A stretch of DNA of 64,000 bases from the NCBI RefSeq assembly GCF_042652185.1, contig NZ_JBHSIX010000023.1; one strand, given 5' to 3'. The stretch is from Actinacidiphila fildesensis (GTDB taxonomy: Bacteria > Actinomycetota > Actinomycetes > Streptomycetales > Streptomycetaceae). The notes under the pieces were generated by a model that worked only from the letters and a program-made list of their open reading frames with translations, ran no database searches and was not told the DNA's origin. Positions 8,152 through 17,020 of this stretch are shown in pieces. Position 1 is the stretch's first letter; each line of letters begins with the position of its first letter. Position numbers and translations under genes: made by a program.

Positions 8152-9604
8152 CCCCAAGGGCTTCCTCACCACGCCCCGCCAGCTGTGCGACCGGCGTCCC
8201 GTCGAGGAGCGCAAGCAGGACTGGAACGAGGTCTACATCCCCGGCGGGCTGTTGCCGATCATCAGCAAGCAGGCCGGCCGCTGCATGGACTGCGGTATCC
8301 CGTTCTGCCATAACGGCTGTCCGCTCGGAAACCTCATCCCCGAGTGGAACGACTACGCCTACCGCGGGGACTGGACCGCGGCCAGCGAGCGGCTGCACGC
8401 GACCAACAACTTCCCGGAGTTCACCGGGCGGCTGTGCCCCGCGCCCTGCGAGTCCGCCTGTGTGCTGGGCATCAACCAGGACGCCGTCACCATCAAGAAT
8501 GTCGAAGTCACCATCATCGACAAGGCCTGGGACAGCGGTGACGTGACGCCGCAGCCGCCGGAGCGGCTGTCCGGCAAGACCGTCGCCGTCATCGGCTCGG
8601 GCCCGGCCGGTCTGGCCGCCGCCCAGCAGCTGACCCGCGCCGGCCACACGGTCGCGGTGTACGAGCGCGCCGACCGCATCGGCGGCCTGCTGCGCTACGG
8701 CATCCCCGAGTTCAAGATGGAAAAGCGGCACATCAACCGCCGTATCGAGCAGATGCGCGCCGAGGGCACCAAGTTCCGCACCGGTGTCCAGATCGGCACC
8801 GACCTGCTGGGCGACAAGCTCAAGAAGCGTTATGACGCCGTCGTCATCGCCGCCGGCGCCACCCAGGCCCGCGATCTGCCGGTGCCCGGCCGTGAGCTCG
8901 GCGGCATCCACCAGGCGATGGAGTACCTGCCGCTCGCCAACAAGGTGCAGGAGGGCGACTTCGTCGCTCCGCCGATCACCGCCGAGGGCAAGCACGTGGT
9001 CGTCATCGGCGGCGGCGACACCGGTGCCGACTGCGTCGGCACCGCCCACCGCCAGGGCGCGGCCTCGGTCACCCAGCTGGAGATCATGCCGCGGCCGTCC
9101 GACGACCGCCCGGAGAACCAGCCCTGGCCGACGATGCCGATGACGTACAAGGTCACCTCGGCGCACGAGGAGGGCGGCGAGCGCGTCTACGCCGTCAACA
9201 CCGTGAAGTTCGAGGGCGACGAGGACGGCAACGTCCAGTCGCTGCACCTGGTCGAGGTGGTGTTCCAGGACGGGAAGTTCGTGCCGCAGCCGGGCACCGA
9301 GCGCTCCATCCCGGCCCAGCTCGTCACGCTGGCCATGGGCTTCACCGGCACCGACCAGAAGAACGGCCTGATCGACCAGCTCGGCCTGGAACTGGACGCG
9401 CGCGGCAACATCGCCCGCGACCAGGACTACGCGACCAACGTCGGCGGCGTGTTCGTCGCCGGTGACGCGGGCCGCGGCCAGTCGCTCATCGTGTGGGCCA
9501 TCGCCGAGGGCCGCTCGGCCGCCAGCGCGGTGGACCGCTTCCTGACCGGCGCCAGCACCCTGCCGTCCCCGGTCCGCCCTACGGACCGCCCGGTCTCCGT
9601 CTGA
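8144..9604 (+). CDS. gltD: glutamate synthase small (beta) subunit
   Basis: 486 residues; the ATG lies inside the last codons of gltB. GltD passes electrons from NADPH through FAD to GltB. The N-terminal cysteine-rich domain that holds the two 4Fe-4S clusters is present (CMDCGIPFCHNGCPLGN and CPAPCESAC). The FAD dinucleotide-binding motif is GSGPAGLAAAQQL near residue 147 and the NADPH motif is GGGDTGADCVG near 289. A C-terminal GDAGRGQSL segment closes the FAD site. Length and order are standard. A bidirectional hairpin follows, separating it from the minus-strand gene beyond. Confidence 0.97.
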   Translation: MADPKGFLTTPRQLCDRRPVEERKQDWNEVYIPGGLLPIISKQAGRCMDCGIPFCHNGCPLGNLIPEWNDYAYRGDWTAASERLHATNNFPEFTGRLCPAPCESACVLGINQDAVTIKNVEVTIIDKAWDSGDVTPQPPERLSGKTVAVIGSGPAGLAAAQQLTRAGHTVAVYERADRIGGLLRYGIPEFKMEKRHINRRIEQMRAEGTKFRTGVQIGTDLLGDKLKKRYDAVVIAAGATQARDLPVPGRELGGIHQAMEYLPLANKVQEGDFVAPPITAEGKHVVVIGGGDTGADCVGTAHRQGAASVTQLEIMPRPSDDRPENQPWPTMPMTYKVTSAHEEGGERVYAVNTVKFEGDEDGNVQSLHLVEVVFQDGKFVPQPGTERSIPAQLVTLAMGFTGTDQKNGLIDQLGLELDARGNIARDQDYATNVGGVFVAGDAGRGQSLIVWAIAEGRSAASAVDRFLTGASTLPSPVRPTDRPVSV

Positions 9605-9650
9605 TCCGCACCACCCCGAGCTGTCCCGCACAACGAAGTGCGGAACATGA

Positions 9651-9697
9651 CGCGGCGCCTGCCCACCCCGACCACGGGGGCAGGCGCCGCGCACCTT
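9651..9697 (+). terminator. bidirectional terminator between gltD and the facing gene
   Basis: A perfect 14-bp stem (9651-9664 with 9678-9691) with a 13-nt loop, followed by CACCTTTTCC on the plus strand. It lies between convergent stop codons. Confidence 0.88.
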
Positions 9698-9718
9698 TTC
9701 CGGACCCGCCGGCCGATC

Positions 9719-10621
9719 TCAGGTGTCGCACTCCAGCACCGTCCGGCAGAGCGTGCAGCGGGCGGTGACGCGGCCGCGCACCGGGACCCGGATCCGCTGA
9801 TGGCAGGTGGGGCAGGGGAAGGAGACCCGCGGCGGGTTCGTCGCCTCGAAGGAGTAGCCGCCCAGCGGTGCCGCGGGCTGCGCGGTGCCCGCGCGCCGGT
9901 CCCTGGCGTAGCGCCGCCGGGCCGTCCAGCCGGCGGCGAGCAGCGGCGGCTGCCGCCGCTCCTGCTCGGCGAGGACCAGCCCGGCCCGGTAGGCGTCACG
10001 CGCCAGCGGGCTGCTGAACCACGGCTCGATGTCGTCGCCGAAGACCAGCGCCCGCTTCGCGAGCACATAGCCGTACTCCTCCGGCGTCAGATAGCCCAGC
10101 TTGTACGCGGACATCATCAGCCGGTCCTCCCGGATCGCCGGCTCCTCCCGGTACGAGTCCAGCAGCAGCCAGCCCGCCCCGAGGAACGCCGTCGCGGTGT
10201 CGGTCAGGATCTCGTTGTCGCGGGTGCCGGGCAGTTCCAGACCGAGCCGGTGCAGGTAGACGTGCATGACCTCGTGCGCCAGCGCCGCGCCCACATCGCG
10301 GCGGTCCGTCTTGAAGCGGGAGTGCAGCTCGACGAAGTACTCGGGGCCCGCCGCCAGTTCGACACTGCCCGCGTGCACCATGTCGCGGAACCCCACCACC
10401 ATCCGGGCGTCCGGCAGCCGGAAGTGCTGCAGCATCACACGCGCCACGCGCTGCGCCCCCAGATACGGGTCCTCGTCCGGCGGGAACTCCACCGACTCCG
10501 GGCGCACGCTCGCCGGGTACTGCTCGACCGTGTCGGCGGACAGCCGCCGGTACAGCGCGGTGAGCGAGCTCTGGATCGTGGCCAGGTGCGGGAACCCGTG
10601 CTCGATCTCGGTCACAGCCAT
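9719..10621 (-). CDS. HExxH-motif protein with C-terminal zinc ribbon
   Basis: 300 residues, product unknown. The middle contains HEVMH (116-120) followed by an acidic DNEILTD stretch (135-141) that could supply the third zinc ligand, the layout of a metallopeptidase catalytic helix. The last 35 residues hold CPTC and CTLC, a typical zinc-ribbon knuckle pair; the text in between is basic. There is no signal peptide or membrane helix, so the protein should be cytoplasmic. It is transcribed divergently from the response regulator at 10830, with 208 bp between the starts. The motif could also occur in an inactive scaffold, so peptidase activity is an inference. Confidence 0.75.
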   Translation of the reverse strand: MAVTEIEHGFPHLATIQSSLTALYRRLSADTVEQYPASVRPESVEFPPDEDPYLGAQRVARVMLQHFRLPDARMVVGFRDMVHAGSVELAAGPEYFVELHSRFKTDRRDVGAALAHEVMHVYLHRLGLELPGTRDNEILTDTATAFLGAGWLLLDSYREEPAIREDRLMMSAYKLGYLTPEEYGYVLAKRALVFGDDIEPWFSSPLARDAYRAGLVLAEQERRQPPLLAAGWTARRRYARDRRAGTAQPAAPLGGYSFEATNPPRVSFPCPTCHQRIRVPVRGRVTARCTLCRTVLECDT

Positions 10622-10829
10622 CTCCCCCCGCCGGCCACCGTGCGGACCGGTGGCCTTTCGAGATTACGCGTCCGCACCGGGGGAGACGCGGAAACCACTG
10701 GTGGTGCCTCCGTGCGGGGGCACAAAGATCGCGGGACCGTACGGTGTGCCCGCTCTGCGGTTGCGGGGGCCGAGGACCCCCGGTCCCATGGAGGAACACG
10801 GGAACCCGGGACCGGCCCGAAGGGAACGC

Positions 10830-11513
10830 ATGACGATCAGCGTGGTCATCGCCGATGACCAGGAGATGGTCAGGACCGGTTTCCGGATGATCCTGGACAG
10901 CGAGCCGGACATCGACGTCGTCGCCGATGTCGTCGACGGTGAGGCCGCCCTCGACGCCGCCCGCCGGCTGCACCCCGACGTCTGCCTCCTCGACATCCGG
11001 ATGCCGGGACTCGACGGCCTGGAAGTGACCCGGCTGCTGTGCGCCCCCGAGGTGGTCCGGCCGCCCCGCGTCGTCATCGTCACCACCTTCGACCTGGACG
11101 AATACGTGCACACCGCGCTGCGCAACGGCGCCTGCGGCTTCCTGCTCAAGGACTCCAGCCCCGCCATGCTCGTCGAGGCGGTGCGGGCCGCCGCGGTCGG
11201 CGACTCGCTGATCTCGCCCGCCATCACCGTGCGGCTGCTGCGCGACATGGCACCGGCCGCCGGCTCGCCGGGGGCCGGTCCCGTACGGCAGCCCGCCGAG
11301 CCGCTCACCGAACGCGAGCAGGACGTCGTGCGGTGCCTGGCCCGCGGTATGACGAACGCGGAGATCGCCTCCGAGCTGTTCGTGTCCCTCTCCACCGTCA
11401 AGACCCACCTGGGCCATGTGCAGATCAAGCTCGAGGCCCGCAACCGGGTCGAGATCGCGGCCTGGGCGTGGGAGAGCGGGCTGGCCGCCGGGCCGGGAGG
11501 CGGGCCCGCGTGA
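10830..11513 (+). CDS. LuxR/NarL-type response regulator
   Basis: 227 residues from the ATG behind AAGGGAAC. The receiver domain (1-120) has the acidic pair Asp9-Asp10, the phosphorylation site Asp55 in LLDIRMPG, the switch Thr in VTTFD and Lys in FLLKD. A LuxR-type helix-turn-helix (about 150-215) has the usual LTEREQDVVRCLARGMTNAEIA and STVKTHLGHVQIKL elements. The stop codon overlaps the GTG of the sensor kinase, so the two are made together as a two-component pair. The signal and targets are unknown; the divergent HExxH gene and the region upstream are candidate targets. Confidence 0.93.
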   Translation: MTISVVIADDQEMVRTGFRMILDSEPDIDVVADVVDGEAALDAARRLHPDVCLLDIRMPGLDGLEVTRLLCAPEVVRPPRVVIVTTFDLDEYVHTALRNGACGFLLKDSSPAMLVEAVRAAAVGDSLISPAITVRLLRDMAPAAGSPGAGPVRQPAEPLTEREQDVVRCLARGMTNAEIASELFVSLSTVKTHLGHVQIKLEARNRVEIAAWAWESGLAAGPGGGPA

Positions 11514-12655
11514 ACAATCTGCCCGGGTGGGCGGTCCGGCACCCGGGGCTGGCCGTCGCGGCCAAGATCACGCTCTGCGCGGTGCTGCTGTTCCTGGTCA
11601 GCTTCGAGGGCGTGGTCCTCGCCCAGCAGCCGAGCCGCCCGCACGCGATCGTCTGGGCCGCGGGCATCATCGTCTGCCTGTGCGTCGTGCCCTACACCCG
11701 CGTCCCGCTCGTCCCCCGGGCCTGCGTGGCCGTCGCCGTCTCCTGGACCGCCTCGATCATCCTCATGGCGGGGGAGCACCCGGAGGTCACCTGGGGCCTG
11801 GGCGAGGGCATCGCCCTGCTCGTGCTGCTCGCCGCCGTGGTGCAGCGCTGCCCCGCCCGCACGGCGGCGATCCTCGGACCGATGCTGGGCGTCGCCTGCG
11901 TCACCGCCCCCATGCGGGACGTCAGCCCCGGCGCCTTCACCGTCCTGTACGGGGTGCTGACCGTCCTCGTCACCGCGTACTCCCTCATCCAGCGCCAGCA
12001 GGCCGGCCAGCGCGTCAACGACCTCGCCGCCGTCCGCTCAGCCGAGCGCCTGGAACTCGCCCGCGAACTGCACGACCTCGTCGCGCACCACGTCACCGGC
12101 ATCGCCGTCCAGGCGCGCGCCGCCCGCTACACGGGGGTGTCGGGCGAGCAGGCGGACGCCACCTTCGCCCGTATCGAGAACTCCTCGGGCGAGGCGCTCG
12201 CGGCGATGCGGCGGCTGGTGCGGGTGCTGCGCGAAGGCGCCGCCGAGACCACGCCGGTCGCCGGCATCGTCCAGGTCAGGGAGCTGGCCGAGGCCTTCTC
12301 CGAGGTCGGGCCGCCCGTCGTGCTGTACGTGGAGCGGGGTCTGGACGAACGGATCCCCTCGGACGTCGCCGCCGGAGTGCACCGCATCGTCCGCGAGGCG
12401 CTCACCAACATCCGCAAGCACGCCGCCGACGCCACCGCCGTCCGCATCGGCCTGCGCTCCGTGCCCGCGGGGCTCGAACTGCGCATCACCGACGACGGCA
12501 CCGGCGCCGCCCGCCTCTCCGCGCAGGCGTTCGGCGGCGGCTACGGCCTGGTCGGGCTCCAGGAGCGTGCCGAGGCGCTGGGCGGCGAACTCACCGCGGG
12601 CCCGGCCCCCGAGGGCGGCTGGCAGATCCTGGCGACGCTGTCACTCGACGCGTGA
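11510..12655 (+). CDS. NarL-type sensor histidine kinase
   Basis: 381 residues from a GTG overlapping the response-regulator stop by 4 nt. The first 160 residues hold five or six hydrophobic segments with almost no loops, so any signal is probably sensed in or near the membrane. HisKA_3 dimerisation begins with ERLELARELHDLVAHHV, the phosphoacceptor being His188. The HATPase domain has the N box REALTNIRKHA and the G boxes DDGTG and GYGLVGLQERAEALGG. It phosphorylates the upstream regulator. The overall form is that of the many streptomycete MctS/DesK-like kinases; I cannot assign a stimulus. Confidence 0.92.
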   Translation: MNNLPGWAVRHPGLAVAAKITLCAVLLFLVSFEGVVLAQQPSRPHAIVWAAGIIVCLCVVPYTRVPLVPRACVAVAVSWTASIILMAGEHPEVTWGLGEGIALLVLLAAVVQRCPARTAAILGPMLGVACVTAPMRDVSPGAFTVLYGVLTVLVTAYSLIQRQQAGQRVNDLAAVRSAERLELARELHDLVAHHVTGIAVQARAARYTGVSGEQADATFARIENSSGEALAAMRRLVRVLREGAAETTPVAGIVQVRELAEAFSEVGPPVVLYVERGLDERIPSDVAAGVHRIVREALTNIRKHAADATAVRIGLRSVPAGLELRITDDGTGAARLSAQAFGGGYGLVGLQERAEALGGELTAGPAPEGGWQILATLSLDA

Positions 12656-12880
12656 ACCCGCCGGCCGCGCGGACCCGGCCGGAAGCGTGCACCCGGCGGA
12701 TGCGCGGGCAGTCGATTCCGGCCCGACCCATGAGTCCAACAGCGGCCCACCTTTGTCCATGGGCGCGCCGGGTCCCCGCGACGCAAGGTGTAGGGCGATC
12801 GACCTGTGAAGCAGCTGTACAGCCGGTGGTCACCGGCTGTGCCGCCCACGGCAACCGGCGGTGCGTCCAGCAGCACCGCC

Positions 12881-12913
12881 ATGCCGTGGCGATGCCGTAG
12901 TTATGCCGTAGTG
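12881..12913 (+). repeat. three tandem 11-bp repeats before the GH101 gene
   Basis: ATGCCGTGGCG, ATGCCGTAGTT and ATGCCGTAGTG lie end to end and stop 9 nt before the start codon, overlapping the approach to the ribosome site. The rest of the 267-bp gap after the kinase shows nothing recognisable. Confidence 0.6.
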
Positions 12914-12922
12914 AGGAGTGCG

Positions 12923-15900
12923 ATGTCCGCCCCCGACACCAGCATGGAAGCCGGTCCCAGCCGCCGCGCGGTGGTGCTCTCCACCGCAGCCGCCGGACTG
13001 GCCGCGGCGCTCGTCCCCGGACAGGGCAGCGCCGCCGCCGCGACGGCCGCCGCGGGCCGAGCGGTGATCCGCTCGGCGCAGCTGGACGTCCGCGTCCACA
13101 CCGCCTTCCCCGGCATCGCCTCCTACACCGACCGCGGCACCGGCGCCGTCATCCACGGCGCGCCCGCCCCCGCGAGCACCGTCCTCATCGACGGCGCCGT
13201 CCACACCCCGCAGGTCACCAGCGCGGTCCGCGCCCACCGCATCGCGTACACCCTCACTTTCGACGGCGGGACGCGCATCGAAGCGCAGATCGCCGTCGAC
13301 GGCTGGACCGCCGAATTCCGTGTCACCGCCATCGCCGACACCGACAGCCTGCGCGTGGGCACCCTGCAGATCCCCGGACTGCGGCTGCTGAGCGTGCGCA
13401 GCGACCAGCCGGGGGCCACCCTGCTCGCCGCGAAGCTGCAGCTCGACAAGGCCACCAGCGGCGACACCCTGGTCCGCGTCACCGCCACCACACCCGCCGA
13501 GGCGGCGGCCACCGGCTGCGCGTACGCGGTCGTCGCCACCGACGCGCTCGGCGCCGCGATCGAGAGCAACACCGTCTACGACAAGCCGGTCGGCGCGCAG
13601 GGCACCACCTGGGAGAACGGCCGCTTCTGGCGGCAGACCCTGGCCGGCGACGGCTGGATCGAATCCGGGCTGGCGCCCGGCCAGTGGACGTACCGGGCCG
13701 CCGGCGCCGCCACCACCGACACCGAGCCGCTGCCGTACGCCAAGGTCATCGTCACCCGGGACCGCAACGGCGACGGGAAGGCCGACTGGCAGGACGCGGC
13801 GATCGCACTGCGGGACATCGCCGTCACCCCGCTCGGCGCCGACACCCAGCACCTGCGGGTCGTCCCGCACATCCCGTTCAACTTCGCCAGCCAGGCCACC
13901 AACCCGTTCCTGGCCACCCTCGACAACGTCAAGCGGATCTCCCTGGCCACCGACGGGCTGCGGCAGTTCACCCTCCTCAAGGGCTACCAGTCCGAGGGCC
14001 ACGACTCCGCGCACCCCGACTACGGCGGCAACTACAACCGGCGTGCGGGCGGCCTCGCCGACCTCAACACCCTCGTCGCCCGCGGCGCCCGCTGGAACAG
14101 CGACTTCGCCGTCCACGTCAACGCCACCGAGTCCTACCCGGTGGCCAACGCCTTCTCCGACCAGCTCGTCGACAAGACCGACCAGCAGTGGGACTGGCTC
14201 GACCAGTCCTATCGGATCAACGCCCGCCGCGACCTGATCAGCGGCGACATCGCCGCCCGCTTCCAGCAGCTGCGCGACGAGACCCACCCGGCGCTCAACA
14301 CGATCTACCTCGACGTGTTCCGCGAGTCGGGCTGGACCTCCGACCGGCTCCAGCGCCATCTGCGCGCCCAGGGCTGGAACGTCACCAGCGAATGGGGCCA
14401 CGGCCTGGAGCGCTCCTCCCTGTGGTCGCACTGGGCGAACGAGACCGACTACGGCGGCGACACCTCGCGCGGCATCAACTCGCAGCTCATCCGCATGGTG
14501 CGGCACCATCAGAAGGACGTCTTCGCCGACAAGTGGCCGCTGCTGGGCACCGCCAAGCTCGGCACCTTCGAGGGCTGGGTCGGCAAGACCGACTGGAACG
14601 CCTTCTACCGCACCGTCTGGACGGAGAACCTGCCCGCCAAGTACCTCCAGGCGTACCCGATCAGCACCTGGACCGACCACGAGATCACCTTCTCCGGACC
14701 CACCGCCACCTCGGTGACCGACGCCGACGGCACGAAGACCATCACCACCGACGGCCGCACCGTCTACCGCGGCGGCAGCTACCTGCTGCCCTGGGAGCCG
14801 CGGCAGGCCAAAAACCCGCCGAAGCTCTACCACTACAACCCGGCGGGCGGCGCCTCCACCTGGCGGCTGCCGGCCGGCTGGGCGGCGGCCCGCACCGTCA
14901 GCCTCTACCGCCTCACCGACCAGGGCCGCCGCTTCGAAGGCGACCTGCCGGTCCGGTCCGGCTCCGTCACCGTGCCCGCCGAGGCCGGACAGCCCTACGT
15001 CGTGTACCGCGACCGGGCGCCCCGCCAGGCCGCCCCCGGCTGGGGCGAGGGCACCGTGATCCACGACCCCGGCTTCCACTCCGGCCGGCTCGACGACTGG
15101 CACGTCAACGGGCCGGCGACCGTCGTCCGCAACCCCATCGGCGACTACGAACTCGTCATCGGCGCCGGCCCCGCCGCCTTCGTCGGCCAGCGCCTGACGC
15201 GGCTGCGGCCCGGCAGCTACGCGGCCTCCGTCCAGGTCGAGGTCGGCGCCACCGCGGGGGAGCGGCGCAGGGCGGCCCTGGAGGTCCGTACCGCCGACGG
15301 CGTCACCGCCGTCAACTGGACCGACACCTCCACCGCGGGCAACTACGTCGCCGCCGACCGCAAGCACGGCTCCCGCATGCAGCGGATGTTCACCTGGTTC
15401 ACCGTCCCCGAAGGCGGCGGCCCGGTCACCCTCGCCCTGCGCGCCGACGAGGGAGCGGCCCGCGTCACCTTCGACAACGTCCGTGTCGTCGCCGCCCTCC
15501 CCACCCGCAGCCCCGGCGCCCTCGTCCACGAGGACTTCGAGAACGTCCCCCAGGGCTGGGGCGCCTTCGTCAAGGGCGACGCAGGCGACGTCACCGACCC
15601 CCGCACCCACATCGCGCAGCGGCACTCCCCGTTCACCCAGGCCGGCTGGAACGGCAAGGTGATCGACGACATCATCGACGGCACCCAGTCCCTCAAGTCC
15701 CGCGGCGAGAACGACGGGCTGATCTACCGGACCGTCCCGCACACCGCCCGCTTCGCCCCCGGCCGCCGCTACCGCGTCACGTTCCGCTACGAGAACGAGG
15801 AAGCCGGCCAGTACGCCTGGATCACCGCCACCGACCGCCCGGAAACCACCGAACTGTCCCGGACGCTGCTGCCCGCCGCCCGGACGCCCGCCACCCACAG

Positions 15901-16021
15901 CTATGAGTTCACCGCCCCCGCCGACGGCGACGCCTGGGTGGGGCTGCGCAAGGCCGGCGACAGCGGCACCGCCGAGTTCTCCCTCGACACCTTCACCGTC
16001 ACGGACCTCGGTCCTGCATAA
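12923..16021 (+). CDS. Tat-exported endo-alpha-N-acetylgalactosaminidase (GH101)
   Basis: 1032 residues from the ATG behind GAGGAG. The N-terminus SRRAVVLSTAAAGLAAALV followed by Ala-rich sequence is a twin-arginine signal, so the enzyme should be folded and exported. GH101 enzymes release the core-1 disaccharide Gal-beta-1,3-GalNAc from Ser/Thr of mucin-type glycoproteins. The catalytic pair is recognisable: Asp464 in IYLDVF as nucleophile and Glu490 in TSEWGHG as acid/base. A beta-sandwich precedes the barrel, and about 350 residues of carbohydrate-binding-like sandwich modules follow it (for example GFHSGRLDDWHV and VHEDFENVPQGW). The substrate assignment is by family; an AraC regulator follows directly. 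Confidence 0.85.
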   Translation: MSAPDTSMEAGPSRRAVVLSTAAAGLAAALVPGQGSAAAATAAAGRAVIRSAQLDVRVHTAFPGIASYTDRGTGAVIHGAPAPASTVLIDGAVHTPQVTSAVRAHRIAYTLTFDGGTRIEAQIAVDGWTAEFRVTAIADTDSLRVGTLQIPGLRLLSVRSDQPGATLLAAKLQLDKATSGDTLVRVTATTPAEAAATGCAYAVVATDALGAAIESNTVYDKPVGAQGTTWENGRFWRQTLAGDGWIESGLAPGQWTYRAAGAATTDTEPLPYAKVIVTRDRNGDGKADWQDAAIALRDIAVTPLGADTQHLRVVPHIPFNFASQATNPFLATLDNVKRISLATDGLRQFTLLKGYQSEGHDSAHPDYGGNYNRRAGGLADLNTLVARGARWNSDFAVHVNATESYPVANAFSDQLVDKTDQQWDWLDQSYRINARRDLISGDIAARFQQLRDETHPALNTIYLDVFRESGWTSDRLQRHLRAQGWNVTSEWGHGLERSSLWSHWANETDYGGDTSRGINSQLIRMVRHHQKDVFADKWPLLGTAKLGTFEGWVGKTDWNAFYRTVWTENLPAKYLQAYPISTWTDHEITFSGPTATSVTDADGTKTITTDGRTVYRGGSYLLPWEPRQAKNPPKLYHYNPAGGASTWRLPAGWAAARTVSLYRLTDQGRRFEGDLPVRSGSVTVPAEAGQPYVVYRDRAPRQAAPGWGEGTVIHDPGFHSGRLDDWHVNGPATVVRNPIGDYELVIGAGPAAFVGQRLTRLRPGSYAASVQVEVGATAGERRRAALEVRTADGVTAVNWTDTSTAGNYVAADRKHGSRMQRMFTWFTVPEGGGPVTLALRADEGAARVTFDNVRVVAALPTRSPGALVHEDFENVPQGWGAFVKGDAGDVTDPRTHIAQRHSPFTQAGWNGKVIDDIIDGTQSLKSRGENDGLIYRTVPHTARFAPGRRYRVTFRYENEEAGQYAWITATDRPETTELSRTLLPAARTPATHSYEFTAPADGDAWVGLRKAGDSGTAEFSLDTFTVTDLGPA

Positions 16022-16032
16022 CACCCCAAACC

Positions 16033-16068
16033 GCCAGGGGGCCGGGGGCGTGGCCCCGACCCCCTGGC
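16033..16068 (+). terminator. hairpin terminator after the GH101 gene
   Basis: GCCAGGGGG... pairs with ...CCCCCTGGC in a stem of about 15 bp with one C.A mismatch and a 6-nt loop, starting 11 nt after the TAA. It lies 15 nt before the next start, so it may also act as an attenuator. Confidence 0.65.
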
Positions 16069-16082
16069 CAGCACCGCACTCC

Positions 16083-16997
16083 ATGAGCCAAGATCAGTCC
16101 TCGATGTTCCACACATGGATGCGCTACTTCTCCCCGAACCCGGTCCACCACCGGCTCGGCCTGGTATGCCTCGGCGTCGGCATGCAGCACGGAGCGCTGC
16201 CCACCGTCGGGCCGCGCACCATCGACCACCACGTCGCCGTCGTCATCAGCGCCGGCTCCGGCTGGTTCCGGCACCGCGGCGGCGACGCCGTGGAGATCAC
16301 CGCGCCCACCCTGCTGTGGCTCACCCCCGACGCCGAACACCACTACGCGCCGCACCCCGGCAGCGGCTGGGACGAGAGCTTCGTCGACTTCACCGGACCG
16401 GCCGCCGCCACCTACACCGAACTCGGCTACATCGAGCCCGACCGGCCCATCGTCCCGCTCAGCGACACCACGGGACCGCGCGCCGTCATCGCCCGCATCG
16501 CCCGCGCGGCCCGCCCCGGAAACCCGCTCCTGGAAGTCGAGAGCTCCGCCGCCGTCCATGAACTCCTCGTCGCCCTGCGCCGCGCCCGCGCCGACACCAC
16601 CGGCGACGGCGACCGGGTGCTCGACGCCCTCGCCCGCGACGCGTTCCTGCCGCTGACCATCGCGGAACACGCCGCCCGGCACGGCATGACGCTGGCCGAA
16701 CTGCGCGCCGCGGTCCGCCGCAGCGCCGGCTGCAGCCCCAAGGACTACCTGCTCGGCATCCGGCTCGGCCGCGCCAAGGAACTCCTCGCCGCCACCGACC
16801 TGCCGGTCGCCGCCGTCGCCCGCCGCGTCGGCTACGAGGACCCCGCCTACTTCAGCCGGCTGTTCACCCGCCGGGTCGGCGCCGCCCCCGTACGCTTCCG
16901 CGAACAGCAGTACCGCACCGTCCCCGGCGGCTGGTCCACCGACCACCTCGACCCCCGGAAGATCACCCGGCAGGCCGCAGATCACCCCGGGCCGTGA
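16083..16997 (+). CDS. AraC-family transcriptional regulator
   Basis: 304 residues from ATG; a second ATG at 16104 is possible. The first 150 residues form a cupin-like sensing domain (HHVAVVISAGSGWFRHRGG and the APTLLWLTPDAEHHYAPH stretch). Residues about 205-285 contain the two helix-turn-helix motifs of AraC proteins, ending with the family signature VAAVARRVGYEDPAYFSRLF. The first helix-turn-helix is degenerate (LTIAEHAARHGMTLAELR). Placed 60 bp after the mucin-type glycosidase on the same strand, it most likely responds to a sugar or glycopeptide and controls that gene, by analogy with other AraC-glycosidase pairs. Its stop overlaps a possible GTG of the peptidase gene. Confidence 0.88.
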   Translation: MSQDQSSMFHTWMRYFSPNPVHHRLGLVCLGVGMQHGALPTVGPRTIDHHVAVVISAGSGWFRHRGGDAVEITAPTLLWLTPDAEHHYAPHPGSGWDESFVDFTGPAAATYTELGYIEPDRPIVPLSDTTGPRAVIARIARAARPGNPLLEVESSAAVHELLVALRRARADTTGDGDRVLDALARDAFLPLTIAEHAARHGMTLAELRAAVRRSAGCSPKDYLLGIRLGRAKELLAATDLPVAAVARRVGYEDPAYFSRLFTRRVGAAPVRFREQQYRTVPGGWSTDHLDPRKITRQAADHPGP

Positions 16998-17020
16998 CCT
17001 GGACCACCTCGTACGGCAGC

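Noticed and set aside
5254..8214. A 986-residue minus-strand frame inside gltB
   Set aside because: Shadow of gltB, whose catalytic and Fe-S motifs are unambiguous.
12830..16084. A 1084-residue minus-strand open frame across the GH101 gene
   Set aside because: It mirrors the GH101 gene in the opposite strand; its product is Gly/Val/Ala-rich with no motif, a normal side effect of GC-rich third positions.
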